Below, one piece after another: positions 1 to 7,919 of a stretch of DNA of 14,267 bases (the stretch's first letter is position 1; every line of letters starts with the position of its first letter). The notes under the pieces are model-generated. The model saw only the letters and a list, made by a program, of their open reading frames with translations, searched no databases and was not told the origin of the DNA. The stretch covers positions 1-14,267 of the forward strand of contig JAKAPU010000055.1 in the NCBI GenBank assembly GCA_021806865.1. Direction: 5' to 3'. Both the position numbers and the translations under genes were made by a program. Origin of the DNA: an archaeon. Its GTDB lineage: Archaea; Thermoproteota; Nitrososphaeria; Nitrososphaerales; CADDZS01.

Positions 1-32
1 AGAACGCAGTACGGACCATCACACATCTGATC

Positions 33-533
33 ATGAGAATGCATTCCGAGTTGAGAAATTACTGCTTGACGCTTTCGAAACTTTCTGGATTGAACAGAGG
101 CAGAAGGGGTATCTCGGAAATCATTGGAGCGCTGTTGCTCATCGTCACGACAGTGGCGATTGCGGCGATTGTTCTTGCATTCACCACCAACAGCCTGGGC
201 ATACAGAGTTCCAACTTTACCAATGTTCTCTCCAACTCAGGGCAGTCGCTGTCAGACAACATGGTAGTAGAACAAGTGCAGTTTACTTCTAACGTCGCAA
301 ACCTCTACTTGCGGAACGACGGCTCGACTCAGATACTTGTTGCGACCGTCTATCTCCTCTATGCCAACAACAATTCCGAGATCACCTTCGTAACGTTTTC
401 TCCGCCGAGATCGCTTTCTCAGGGATCATTTATTGTGATCTCTGTGAGCTACCAATATTCTTCTTTGATTCCTTACACATTCGTGATAGTTGCCCAAGAT
501 GGCAGCAAGGTGAGCATCAATGCGATCGCCTAG
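33..533 (+). CDS. Small archaeal type IV pilin-like protein
   Basis: This 166-residue protein is a probable structural subunit of an archaeal adhesion pilus or related surface filament. It has a class III signal peptide: a basic segment ending GRRG at residues 23-26, then ISEIIG and a hydrophobic stretch to about residue 52. A prepilin peptidase (PibD/FlaK type) would be expected to cut after Gly26, leaving the hydrophobic helix as the filament core. The 26-residue leader is long, so an internal start such as TTG at 90 is possible. Residues 80-166 form a beta-rich module that recurs at the C-termini of the next two genes. It heads an operon with the gene at 520, which overlaps it by 14 bases. 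No promoter is visible in the 32 bases upstream. The class is secure, but pilus rather than archaellum is inferred from the lack of archaellum genes nearby. Confidence 0.82.
   Translation: MRMHSELRNYCLTLSKLSGLNRGRRGISEIIGALLLIVTTVAIAAIVLAFTTNSLGIQSSNFTNVLSNSGQSLSDNMVVEQVQFTSNVANLYLRNDGSTQILVATVYLLYANNNSEITFVTFSPPRSLSQGSFIVISVSYQYSSLIPYTFVIVAQDGSKVSINAIA
509..514 (+). promoter_or_regulatory. Shine-Dalgarno site for the second pilin-like gene
   Basis: GGTGAG, five bases before the ATG at 520, matches the archaeal anti-SD sequence. It lies inside the end of the upstream pilin gene, which supports coupled translation and fixes the start of the second gene. Confidence 0.7.
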
Positions 534-2076
534 ATCGAGGAAGAGAGGACTCAGTGAAGTCATAGGCACTCTGTTCTTCGTCCTGATAATCTTCGTTGCA
601 ATGTCATTCTTCTTGGTCATGTTCGACTCGTTCAGCAACTATGCGAGCACTTTGAAACATGTCAACCAGCAACAGATCCAGCAGGGAGAGACGAAGTTCT
701 CCATACCGAGCTTCAGCTTCGGATCCTCGGGTGGGGTGGGCACAGTTGCGACCACTGTCGCTCAGACTTCGACATCGTATTCCCAGGAGCGCAAATTGCT
801 CTACTCGCAAGGCCTGTGGTGGGTTTTTTACAGTTATGGCGCAAGGGGCGGAGGACAAGGACTGATGTACCAAAGCTCTCCAGATGGAGCGACTTGGTCC
901 TCACCAGTTTCGATTTCAACAATGGCAAACACGCAGTACGGCTTCGATTTCAGCGTCTACCAGAACGGAACCTACGTGGACATCGTGATCGCGAGCGGGT
1001 CTCAATTTGACTGGAGATACGGAATCATGTATCCCAATGGAATAATATCGTTTCCGTACGGCTTTGCTTCACACTCCACAACAAACTCGGTAGTCCCTTC
1101 GGACGGCTTCTGCTCCATAGTAACTGACGTCTCGGGAAATACGTGGGTTGCTCTAAACACGCAGTCAGGGGGCCCAACTGAATACATCGAAGTCTGGGAA
1201 CACTTGGGTCCGGGAAACACGAACAGAGGAACCTGGACGAGGGTGGATTACCTATCGGGACTGCCGACTGACGTCGCTCCGATTCTTGTTCCCACGAGCA
1301 GCGGCGTGGCGATGATGTATGGTTCGGGAGCCACGACCGGCACGCTCTCCATAACCAACACGACGATCTCAAACCCGACCACGTGGAGCTTGGCAGTCAG
1401 TCCTCCATCGTACTATGCAATGCTGGACAGCTCTGCTGTGGCAGTCGGAAACAACATCTACTTTGCCGGACTAGCTTCCTCGACCAGTGGATCCTCCAGC
1501 GGGACGGTCGATTACTTCAGCTACACCGCAGGACAGAGTTCGACTAGCCCAGAATCAGTTCTCCAAGCAGCCTCTTCAAGCTGGCAGGTTTCCATCAGCG
1601 TGTGTTCGAAGACGCTTGACGTTTTCTTCGGAACCGGGTCGAACCTCTATTTCATCTTTTCAGATAACTTGGGGCAGTCTTTCGGCGCCACCCAAACAAT
1701 CTCAACTTCTGAGAACTCAATAACTGGGGTGACTTCAGCTTATTCTGCGCCAGGAGTGGTTTGGATGAGCGGCAGTTCGAGTCCATTCAACCTGCGCTTC
1801 TTCGCATCAAGCGTGGTATCGATAACGAACTCGAGCCCGTTCCCGATACACCTGATCAGTTTGTACATCTATGATACAACAGCAAACGTGCTTTACCACT
1901 TTGACACGAATTCCTCCGCTTCCGGGGTCTCGGGAAGCTTCGACTACTGGATGGCTCCGGGACAGACTCTCACGGTACCCGAATCATTCAATTGGATTCC
2001 CAGTGATAGTTTTTCCATAACAGTCACGACAGACCAAGGCCTGATTGCGGCTTTCTACCTCACTGCTCCAGCTTAG
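520..2076 (+). CDS. Large pilin-like surface protein with Asp-box beta-propeller-like insert
   Basis: This 518-residue protein is predicted to be exposed on the cell surface, anchored by or assembled through a pilin-type helix. Residues 1-10 end in RKRG, followed by LSEVIG and a hydrophobic segment to about residue 36, so cleavage after Gly10 is expected. The start is well supported by an SD site GGTGAG at 509-514, five bases before the ATG. Residues 85-425 are rich in Gly, Ser, Thr and aromatics and contain Asp-box-like motifs, SSPDGATWS at 119-127 and SDNLGQSF near 381-388, as in sialidase/BNR-type beta-propellers. Residues 428-518 resemble the C-terminal beta modules of its two neighbours. 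Several N-x-S/T sites could be glycosylated. It may bind or process glycans, but no sialidase catalytic set was identified, so a purely structural or adhesive role is just as likely. Confidence 0.8.
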   Translation: MRSPRSRKRGLSEVIGTLFFVLIIFVAMSFFLVMFDSFSNYASTLKHVNQQQIQQGETKFSIPSFSFGSSGGVGTVATTVAQTSTSYSQERKLLYSQGLWWVFYSYGARGGGQGLMYQSSPDGATWSSPVSISTMANTQYGFDFSVYQNGTYVDIVIASGSQFDWRYGIMYPNGIISFPYGFASHSTTNSVVPSDGFCSIVTDVSGNTWVALNTQSGGPTEYIEVWEHLGPGNTNRGTWTRVDYLSGLPTDVAPILVPTSSGVAMMYGSGATTGTLSITNTTISNPTTWSLAVSPPSYYAMLDSSAVAVGNNIYFAGLASSTSGSSSGTVDYFSYTAGQSSTSPESVLQAASSSWQVSISVCSKTLDVFFGTGSNLYFIFSDNLGQSFGATQTISTSENSITGVTSAYSAPGVVWMSGSSSPFNLRFFASSVVSITNSSPFPIHLISLYIYDTTANVLYHFDTNSSASGVSGSFDYWMAPGQTLTVPESFNWIPSDSFSITVTTDQGLIAAFYLTAPA

Positions 2077-2085
2077 GCGCGTCGC

Positions 2086-3603
2086 ATGTCAACGCATCTT
2101 GCTCTGCGATTTCGGGAACGAAGGTCAAGCGCGATAAGCGAAATTATCGCCGCGCTCTTGATGTTGCTCTTGGTAGTGAGCATAAGCGCATCTGTGTATG
2201 CCTACACATCGAACGGGCTGGGAAGCTTCAGCGACAAAATGTCCAATCTTTTCACAAATCAAGGAGAGGCCATCTCTCAACAATTCAATGTGGCTCTTGC
2301 CACTTTCAATGCCACCTCGGGATTGCCTCCGTATGCCCTGATTGAAGTTGCAAACTCTCAACCTCTTCCGACTCCTTCGCCGTTCCAACAACTTGTCACC
2401 ATCAACCCCTCAGTGTACACGACATCCGAGAGAAGCGATCTGGGAAACATTCGCTTTTTCTCAACTCTTTCTGGCGGCACGTTTTCAGGCCCGCTGGACT
2501 CTTGGCTGGAATCGGCTTCGAGCTATCCGGCAAACTCGGCGACCAGCGCCCAGTTCTGGATAGCCTTGCCGAATGGAATCCCTGCCTCTTCAAACGTTAA
2601 CTTGTACATGGTCTTCGAACCCACTTCAACGACTTTCGATGGAATCGTGGCCGGGGAATCGCCTCAGCTAAGTGCAACTTATGGCCAGTACGACAATGGC
2701 GCCTATGTTTTTCCAATCTACGACAATGGCACCAATCTGTTAGCTCTCGCGCAGACTGGAACGGGGGGAACAGGCCCTCTCTTGACTTCCAGCGCCCCGT
2801 CGCCTCTTTTGCACGCCATTACGGGGTCGGTAAACGGAGGGAGCGCGAGCGCAAGCACTTGGACCTCGAATGGAGAAACAACATCACAATTGCCTTCTTC
2901 ATACATCGCCCAGATGTCCGTCTACTTGAGCGGTTCCTCTCCACTCACGGACTTGATGACGAACGTACAGTCGATTTCAACAGGTCAATTCTACGTCTTC
3001 AGGCTGGACGCAAGATCCGGGAGTTCCGATCTGATAGGGAACTACCCCAGCGGCGGCAGTTCAACCAACATCTTGGCCCAGTCTTCTTCAGGATCGTCTG
3101 TGGACAAATGGTATCAGTTGACCGCCGTGAATAGCGCTGACCAGCTATCTCTTTACAAGTCCTCTGCTTTCAGTTTGAGCAACTTCGGAACGCTCGAAGC
3201 AGGTCCAGTATCAGGGATGGGATACTCTGGAGGAGGCATCGGAGTAACAACAGACGGAGCCTCTTCAACAGAATACTGGACGATGATCTTAGTTCGAGCT
3301 TATCCGCCGAACGGAGTAATGCCGGCCGCGACTGTTAAGTCGTTTAGCCTAGGCGCTCAAGCGGGTGTCGATCTATACGTCCAAAACGGCGGATCCTTGC
3401 CTATAACAGTTGCCGCAGTTTACGTTCAAAATCTGACCTCCAGCACGCTGGTTGGCGCCTTTGCTCTAAATCCAATGGTGACGATTCAGCCTGGATCTTT
3501 TGAGAAGATTCCAATCTTTTTCATTCCTGTTGTGGGAGACTCGTATCAATTCACCGTGGTAACTACGCTAGGTACAAGTGAGATATCCACTTTTCAAGCT
3601 TAG
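2086..3603 (+). CDS. Large pilin-like surface protein with DUF2341/LamG-like region
   Basis: This 505-residue protein is the third pilin-like product of the operon, beginning nine bases after the previous stop and without an obvious SD site. The leader ends RRSSA at residues 12-16, followed by ISEIIA and a hydrophobic segment to about residue 40. The residue before the expected cut is Ala instead of the usual Gly. Residues 41-65 resemble the matching stretch of the first pilin. Residues 90-215 match the DUF2341 pattern as I know it from archaeal surface proteins (IRFF, then a WLES-like segment, FWIALPNGIPASS, LYMVFEP, and a YGQYDNGAYVFPIYDN stretch). Residues 215-420 look like a LamG/concanavalin-type beta sandwich. 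Residues 422-505 form the C-terminal beta module shared with its neighbours. The likely role is surface adhesion or carbohydrate binding; the ligand is unknown. Confidence 0.78.
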   Translation: MSTHLALRFRERRSSAISEIIAALLMLLLVVSISASVYAYTSNGLGSFSDKMSNLFTNQGEAISQQFNVALATFNATSGLPPYALIEVANSQPLPTPSPFQQLVTINPSVYTTSERSDLGNIRFFSTLSGGTFSGPLDSWLESASSYPANSATSAQFWIALPNGIPASSNVNLYMVFEPTSTTFDGIVAGESPQLSATYGQYDNGAYVFPIYDNGTNLLALAQTGTGGTGPLLTSSAPSPLLHAITGSVNGGSASASTWTSNGETTSQLPSSYIAQMSVYLSGSSPLTDLMTNVQSISTGQFYVFRLDARSGSSDLIGNYPSGGSSTNILAQSSSGSSVDKWYQLTAVNSADQLSLYKSSAFSLSNFGTLEAGPVSGMGYSGGGIGVTTDGASSTEYWTMILVRAYPPNGVMPAATVKSFSLGAQAGVDLYVQNGGSLPITVAAVYVQNLTSSTLVGAFALNPMVTIQPGSFEKIPIFFIPVVGDSYQFTVVTTLGTSEISTFQA

Positions 3604-4026
3604 CTCTCACAGTTCAAACCGACCTGATAACCATCCGTCTGAGAAGTATTGCGACGTAGTTTCCGATCATCTGTCTATCTTTGGGGAATGTCAAGGGTGA
3701 TCCGATCGATTACAGCGCGTCATTTCATAGCGAAAATCTTGTCTTCGTAACGTCGAAAAATCCCGAAAAACATTAGGCGTATCTTTGACTGCATGCACTT
3801 CTCTGTATTGGCGTTCAAGCGGCCGACTGTACGGACCCAAAGCGTCTTTACCAGATCGGTTCCTCAAGAATCACCACATGCACTCCAAGGTGCGAGTCCA
3901 ACAAGAAGTAAGTTTGGACTGCCGCAAACGTAGGTAATATTCACCGCGGCTCCATGTCCTTGCGATGAGAACAAGCTACTTTATTTGTGACCCTTTCCTG
4001 TATCTTCCTATTCTTCAAGACACCTG
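3604..4026. other. Gene-free spacer with small inverted repeats and a possible TATA box
   Basis: No convincing coding frame or RNA gene is seen here. Two adjoining inverted repeats stand out: GCAC/GTGC at 3880-3893 and AGTCCAA/TTGGACT at 3895-3920 with a 12-base loop. An AT-rich CTTTATTTG element near 3977-3985 could be the TATA box of the CBS gene downstream, placing its transcript start around 4005-4010. The spacer separates the pilin operon from that gene. Confidence 0.4.
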
Positions 4027-5043
4027 GTGGTTTCTAGACAGCCGAAGCAATGTGAAATGGGCGGCAAACCAAGATTTCACGACAAAATGGGAGCGACCCA
4101 GCCAATGGCAGAGCTGGAGCTCGCGAACTGCTGGAATATCTTCTCCCGCCACACAAGCGTCGTGGATCCGGACGAGCCAATCCGAACCACGTTGACGATG
4201 GTCGCGCACAAAGGCTTCAGGCACCTGCCAGTGATCAAACGCGACAAATCAAGAGAAGTCCTGGGAATGGTTTCTGCCCAAGACCTGATCAACCTATTTT
4301 CGCAAATTGCGGTTCAATCGCCGTACTCGGTTCAGATTGAGAAGATTCTGAACAGCGGCGTATCGACCATTATGAGCGACAGACCGTTGACTATTGCACG
4401 AAACCAAACCATTCTTGATACCATCGCCCTAATGAGCAAAGGAAACGTCGGGGCCCTTCCTATAGTTACCGAAGAGCAAGCTGAGAGTCGAGTATCGTCA
4501 TTGCGCATCGCCGAGCTCTTGGGAATAATTACACTCAGAGACTTGATCTCGATGATGGCAACATTTGCTCCGTTTGGAATCCTGATCAAGAACTACATGA
4601 CTAACGAGGTGGCAGTAGTGAAGGAAGATGACCCTGTCGATTTGGCTATTCATTTGATGTCAAGAAAGGGGATAAGAAGACTTCCGGTCATGGACTCGAG
4701 GAATGATCGAATAAAGGGTATGCTGACCAACAAGATGATACTCCGCCTCATCGAGAGCTGTCTTGCTTTCAAGGGAACTGCGGCGGGAATCGACTTTGCT
4801 CTAAAGCAGCCCGTCAGATCGATCACAATGTCACCAATGCCGGTGATCGATCCTAACGAGGATTGCGGGACTGCAGCCTACTTGATTAGAGAGATTGGGA
4901 CGGGAGGATTCGCAGTAGCAGACAGCAGAGGTCTGTTGGGCATCATAACTGAGAGAGATCTTGTCAGGCGAGTCTACAAGAGAGAGGGCATTTCTTTCTT
5001 TTCAAAACTCTTTCTTTCAAACAGACAAACCATGTACGCCTAG
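4027..5043 (+). CDS. Protein with four CBS domains
   Basis: This is a cytoplasmic protein of up to 338 residues built almost wholly of four CBS motifs, roughly residues 30-100, 110-180, 188-255 and 262-330. They are arranged as two Bateman modules. Typical signatures are repeated, for example GFRHLPVIKRD, GNVGALPIV, GIRRLPVMDSR and GIITERDLVRR, each pairing the beta strand with the following helix. Bateman modules usually bind adenine nucleotides or related ligands and regulate a partner. No fused enzyme or transporter is present, so the partner is unknown. The start is uncertain: the longest frame opens at GTG 4027, and ATGs at 4057, 4087 and 4105 are all possible because none has a clear SD site. 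It converges on the ACT/V4R-like gene. Confidence 0.85.
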   Translation: MVSRQPKQCEMGGKPRFHDKMGATQPMAELELANCWNIFSRHTSVVDPDEPIRTTLTMVAHKGFRHLPVIKRDKSREVLGMVSAQDLINLFSQIAVQSPYSVQIEKILNSGVSTIMSDRPLTIARNQTILDTIALMSKGNVGALPIVTEEQAESRVSSLRIAELLGIITLRDLISMMATFAPFGILIKNYMTNEVAVVKEDDPVDLAIHLMSRKGIRRLPVMDSRNDRIKGMLTNKMILRLIESCLAFKGTAAGIDFALKQPVRSITMSPMPVIDPNEDCGTAAYLIREIGTGGFAVADSRGLLGIITERDLVRRVYKREGISFFSKLFLSNRQTMYA

Positions 5044-5105
5044 GTGATCTATCAGGACTCTGCTTGAGTTAAAGCTGGATCTGAGTGGATATGTTGGGTG
5101 TTTTG

Positions 5106-5135
5106 GGCACGCGTTTCTTGAAGAATTTTCGTGCC
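5106..5135. terminator. Hairpin between convergent genes
   Basis: GGCACG at 5106-5111 pairs perfectly with CGTGCC at 5130-5135, and the loop holds a second inverted pair, TTCTT/AAGAA. It sits between two convergent stops, where a bidirectional terminator would be expected, but no long T-run follows, so the role is inferred. Confidence 0.35.
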
Positions 5136-5231
5136 AAGAAGATTTGTGAGTGATCCTCTTGAATTTCCCCAACTGTATTGTTCAGGTCACTAATCGACTC
5201 AGTGGTCCCGAGCCATAATGGTTGGTTTGAT

Positions 5232-6026
5232 CTAGCGTCCGATTCTCGACAGTTTGAGTCTTAGCGTCCTTGATTCAGCGTCATAAGAATCGGCCACGAC
5301 GCCCACCTTCACGCCATACGTGCCTTCTATCAATCCGGCCACGAGTCCATAGGTGAACCAGCTCTTTCCGACGCTGGGGTCTACCGCCGTAGGAGGCTCA
5401 AATATGGAAGCATCAATTCGGTCGTTTTCGAATGCAGTGAATTCAAACAGGCCCCATCCGGTCACACGCGCACCGGACAGTATCCGTTTCATGAGCACGT
5501 CCCCTTCGATCAATGGCATGTCTTTCCTGTAAGTCTTGACGATTGCCAATCCATAGCTCCTCCCCATTTCAAACATGATTGTAGAGCCTGCAGTACCTAG
5601 GAACTCTTCCAAGCGTTTTTCAATTTGAAGAAGCGGTTCGATCCGGAAAACAATCACTCGATGCTTATCCATGATCGTCACTGGAAACAGGTATCGCTCG
5701 AATATCGACTGGTGCGGCCTCGCAATTTCTGCACGTGTGACAAAGGGCAGTCGCCTGATCTCCGAGACCAGCAGATCCGGGGGTGCAGAAGTGTCTCTAA
5801 ATTCAAGGAACCCGACAACGACGAACTCGCCCGACGGATACACCTGGTACCTAAAGTTTGAAGTGATGTCTATCTGATGCAGCTCTATAGCTGAAGTAAT
5901 CTCTTTTAGAGCACCTCTTCGAGTCTTGCCAAGAACGAACAATTCATAGACGCTCTCTCCGCTCAGAGTTGATATGCCGATGTTTCGCGCGTAAAGAGTC
6001 TCTCCTTCCTTTTCTTCTTTCAACAT
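5232..6026 (-). CDS. ACT-domain protein with V4R-like C-terminal domain
   Basis: This is a 264-residue soluble protein. Residues 25-100 look like an ACT-type regulatory fold: VYELFVLGKTRRGALKEIT, a helix, then a strand with GEFVVVGFLEF. Residues 120-264 resemble a V4R (4-vinyl reductase) domain, most clearly SWFTYGLVAGLIEGTYGVKV at about 222-241. V4R domains are ligand-binding folds related to the bacteriochlorophyll BchJ protein and to heme-NO-binding domains. In many the region after this signature carries cysteines that bind metal, but this protein has no cysteine at all, so metal binding through thiols is excluded. A ligand-sensing regulatory role is inferred and the ligand is unknown. 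A TATA-like element lies about 28 bases before the ATG, so the mRNA is probably leaderless. The gene converges on the CBS-domain gene, another likely sensor. Confidence 0.7.
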   Translation of the reverse strand: MLKEEKEGETLYARNIGISTLSGESVYELFVLGKTRRGALKEITSAIELHQIDITSNFRYQVYPSGEFVVVGFLEFRDTSAPPDLLVSEIRRLPFVTRAEIARPHQSIFERYLFPVTIMDKHRVIVFRIEPLLQIEKRLEEFLGTAGSTIMFEMGRSYGLAIVKTYRKDMPLIEGDVLMKRILSGARVTGWGLFEFTAFENDRIDASIFEPPTAVDPSVGKSWFTYGLVAGLIEGTYGVKVGVVADSYDAESRTLRLKLSRIGR

Positions 6027-6049
6027 TTGTGTGAATTCTTGCCTCGGTT

Positions 6050-6058
6050 CTATATATC
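6050..6058 (-). promoter_or_regulatory. TATA box of the ACT/V4R-like gene
   Basis: The minus strand reads GATATATAG here, centred about 28 bases upstream of the ATG at 6026. This is the spacing expected for a leaderless archaeal transcript. Confidence 0.55.
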
Positions 6059-6162
6059 TTCACCAGGATTGAGCGAGTTGTATTTTGAAATCCAGTTGTG
6101 GATTGTCTGATATGAGACTTCAGTACCAAAACCCTATTTTCTACATTTATCACCCGATATGG

Positions 6163-6180
6163 TTATAACACTTATAACAC
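6163..6180 (+). repeat. Tandem 9-bp direct repeat in the methyltransferase promoter
   Basis: TTATAACAC occurs twice in immediate succession (6163-6171 and 6172-6180). Each copy contains a TATA-like TTATAA, and the second is about 27 bases before the ATG at 6202, so it probably serves as TATA box for a leaderless transcript. The duplication could provide two transcription starts or a repressor site controlling the restriction-modification genes, but the sequence alone cannot tell. Confidence 0.6.
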
Positions 6181-6201
6181 CCTTGAGATAGGGGTCATGG
6201 C

Positions 6202-7188
6202 ATGGGCGTTATCAAGCGGAGAGTAAAGGAGAATCTTTACCTATATTATAGAGATAAAGAACGCCATGAAACTTATCTTGGAAAAGAAGGTAGTCAGGAA
6301 GCAAGCGAAAAGCTTAGTGAGATTCAAAGGCAAAAAATTCTCACTGAAATTAAGAGTCTTAGAACAAGACTTGCAAAACTCAATGGATATCACCCTCCTA
6401 GTGTGCCTACCAAAGCTGATTATTCAAAGCTCCCGATTAATCAGATAATCAATGATGATGCTTTCAATGTCCTAAGCGGGTTGCCAGAAAATTCTATTCA
6501 TATGGCGATAACCTCTCCGCCCTATAATTTAGGCTTACCTTACGATCTATATGTGGATGAACAAGAATATAGCGATTATCGAGATTCGCTAAAGAAAATT
6601 TGGAAAGAGACTTTCAGAGTTCTCGTTAACGGAGGTCGTTTTGCTTTGAACATCGCTCCCACTGGAATAGCTGATTTTAGGGAGGTGCACCATGATTTAG
6701 TTGCGGATGTAAAGAGCATTGGTTTTACTCTCAGAACTGAGATACTCTGGTACAAACAAAACATGGGAAAGAACACAGCATGGGGGAGCTTCGCTAGTCC
6801 TTCTAATCCTCATATTGTTCCATCATGGGAGTATGTGTATGTCTTTCATAAGAATACCCCAAAACTTGAGGGGGTCAAGGCTGATATCGATATAACATCT
6901 GAGGAATTTCAAAAATTCTCAGATGGCTTCTGGAGAATCTCACCTGAAACAAAAAGAAACGGACATCCGGCTCCTTTCCCTGAGGAATTGATTTATCGAC
7001 TGATAAAATTCTATACATACAAGGGAAATGTTTGTCTCGATATGTTTGGGGGAACGGGCACAGTAGCATTGGTTGCTCTGAAAACTGGTCGAAAATACAT
7101 TTCCATTGACATATCAAAGCAATACTGCCAAATAGCACAAAAAAGACTGGATGAAGTCGTTGAACAAAAGAAGATAGAAATAGCTTGA
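6202..7188 (+). CDS. Type II DNA methyltransferase, beta class (probable N4-cytosine)
   Basis: This 328-residue SAM-dependent enzyme modifies DNA and should protect the host sites from the endonuclease encoded just downstream. Catalytic motif IV, TSPPYNLG, is at residues 104-111. The SAM-binding motif I, DMFGGTGT, is at 280-287, near the C-terminus. HPAPFPEEL at 255-263 fits motif X. Motif IV before motif I defines the beta class. SPPY is typical of N4-cytosine enzymes, although N6-adenine activity cannot be excluded. Residues 1-30 (KRRVKENLYLYYRDKE, then ETYLGKE) look like a small separate beta-rich element before a charged helix, and may bind nucleic acid. The gene is clearly richer in A+T than the cysteine and pilin operons, consistent with horizontal transfer. 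Length is normal for the family and all key motifs are intact. Confidence 0.9.
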   Translation: MGVIKRRVKENLYLYYRDKERHETYLGKEGSQEASEKLSEIQRQKILTEIKSLRTRLAKLNGYHPPSVPTKADYSKLPINQIINDDAFNVLSGLPENSIHMAITSPPYNLGLPYDLYVDEQEYSDYRDSLKKIWKETFRVLVNGGRFALNIAPTGIADFREVHHDLVADVKSIGFTLRTEILWYKQNMGKNTAWGSFASPSNPHIVPSWEYVYVFHKNTPKLEGVKADIDITSEEFQKFSDGFWRISPETKRNGHPAPFPEELIYRLIKFYTYKGNVCLDMFGGTGTVALVALKTGRKYISIDISKQYCQIAQKRLDEVVEQKKIEIA

Positions 7189-7919
7189 GAAATCGGGCAA
7201 TTGCTACGTTGACTTTACCGATTTCTGATAAAGAGGCTCAATCGCTTCGCATTTCAACTGGTACGAAATTTGAAAAGAACGTAGCCTATATTATAACAGA
7301 CCTTCTGAATACTGAGAATATCTATGCGACAAGTCTGAAGGACTTGAAGGCTTCAGCAAAGAGAGATAGAGGACTAAACGAAGTGCTTGAGTTTGCAAAG
7401 CTCCCCCTTCGGTCTCCATGCAAACAAGCTTACGAAATGATATTGCCTGACACAGATGTCATTGTTTATTACGTACAGAAAGATCATGATGGAAATGTCA
7501 AGAAGCGTTTTCACCTAGCGACTATTAGCTGTAAAGTCTCTTTCCATGCTAGGGAAACACAATCGACATTCTGGGCATTAGCTTTGAGAGATCATGGCTC
7601 GAAATTTGTGTTAGCTACTGAAGACAAATTTGATGAATTGAAAACTTGTGATATGGGAAACAAGGTGCGCCGTGTGCTTGAAAGCTACATGGACGGGGTG
7701 TATATGATGAAACGGTATGAGAAAAAGGAGAATGATCGCACTAAAGACATTGCTTCATTCTATGATATCTTCCAGAAATCAAAACAGGCCGGTTACAAGA
7801 GACAAGGAAGCGCAATATTCGACGAAGGTCGAAAAATGGGAAGATATTGTAAACAAGTTAGACCTTTCGACGATCTCCTTTTCGATCTAATGAAGTGGAA
7901 ATTCGAGTTCGAGGAATAG
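7185..7919 (+). CDS. Type II restriction endonuclease, PD-(D/E)XK fold, possibly CCGG/BsaWI-like
   Basis: This 244-residue protein is the likely nuclease partner of the methyltransferase. Its TTG start overlaps the methyltransferase TGA as TTGA, which argues for translational coupling and makes a solitary methyltransferase unlikely. PDTD at residues 88-91 and SCK at 115-117, at the end of a beta strand, give the P-D...(S)-x-K core of the PD-(D/E)XK nucleases. A conserved-looking Glu, E29 in GTKFEKNV, could be the helix-borne acidic residue. After the core comes SFHARETQSTFWALALRDHG, reminiscent of restriction enzymes that recognise CCGG-centred sites such as BsaWI. That family assignment is from memory of the motif and is tentative. 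The recognition site cannot be read from the sequence. The gene shares the AT-rich composition of the methyltransferase and appears intact. Confidence 0.78.
   Translation: MRNRAIATLTLPISDKEAQSLRISTGTKFEKNVAYIITDLLNTENIYATSLKDLKASAKRDRGLNEVLEFAKLPLRSPCKQAYEMILPDTDVIVYYVQKDHDGNVKKRFHLATISCKVSFHARETQSTFWALALRDHGSKFVLATEDKFDELKTCDMGNKVRRVLESYMDGVYMMKRYEKKENDRTKDIASFYDIFQKSKQAGYKRQGSAIFDEGRKMGRYCKQVRPFDDLLFDLMKWKFEFEE

Noticed and set aside
1025..1372. Minus-strand open frame of 115 codons inside the second pilin-like gene
   Set aside because: It lies opposite a well-supported gene with SD site, signal peptide and domain motifs, and its own composition (Arg, Ser, Pro, Cys rich) is typical of an antisense shadow.
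3886..3902. GGTGCGAGTCC resembles a tRNA T-arm
   Set aside because: The flanking bases do not form the five-pair T stem, and no matching acceptor, D or anticodon arm could be built around it.
6163..6180. Tandem repeat considered as the start of a CRISPR array
   Set aside because: The units are only nine bases, abut without spacers, and occur just twice.
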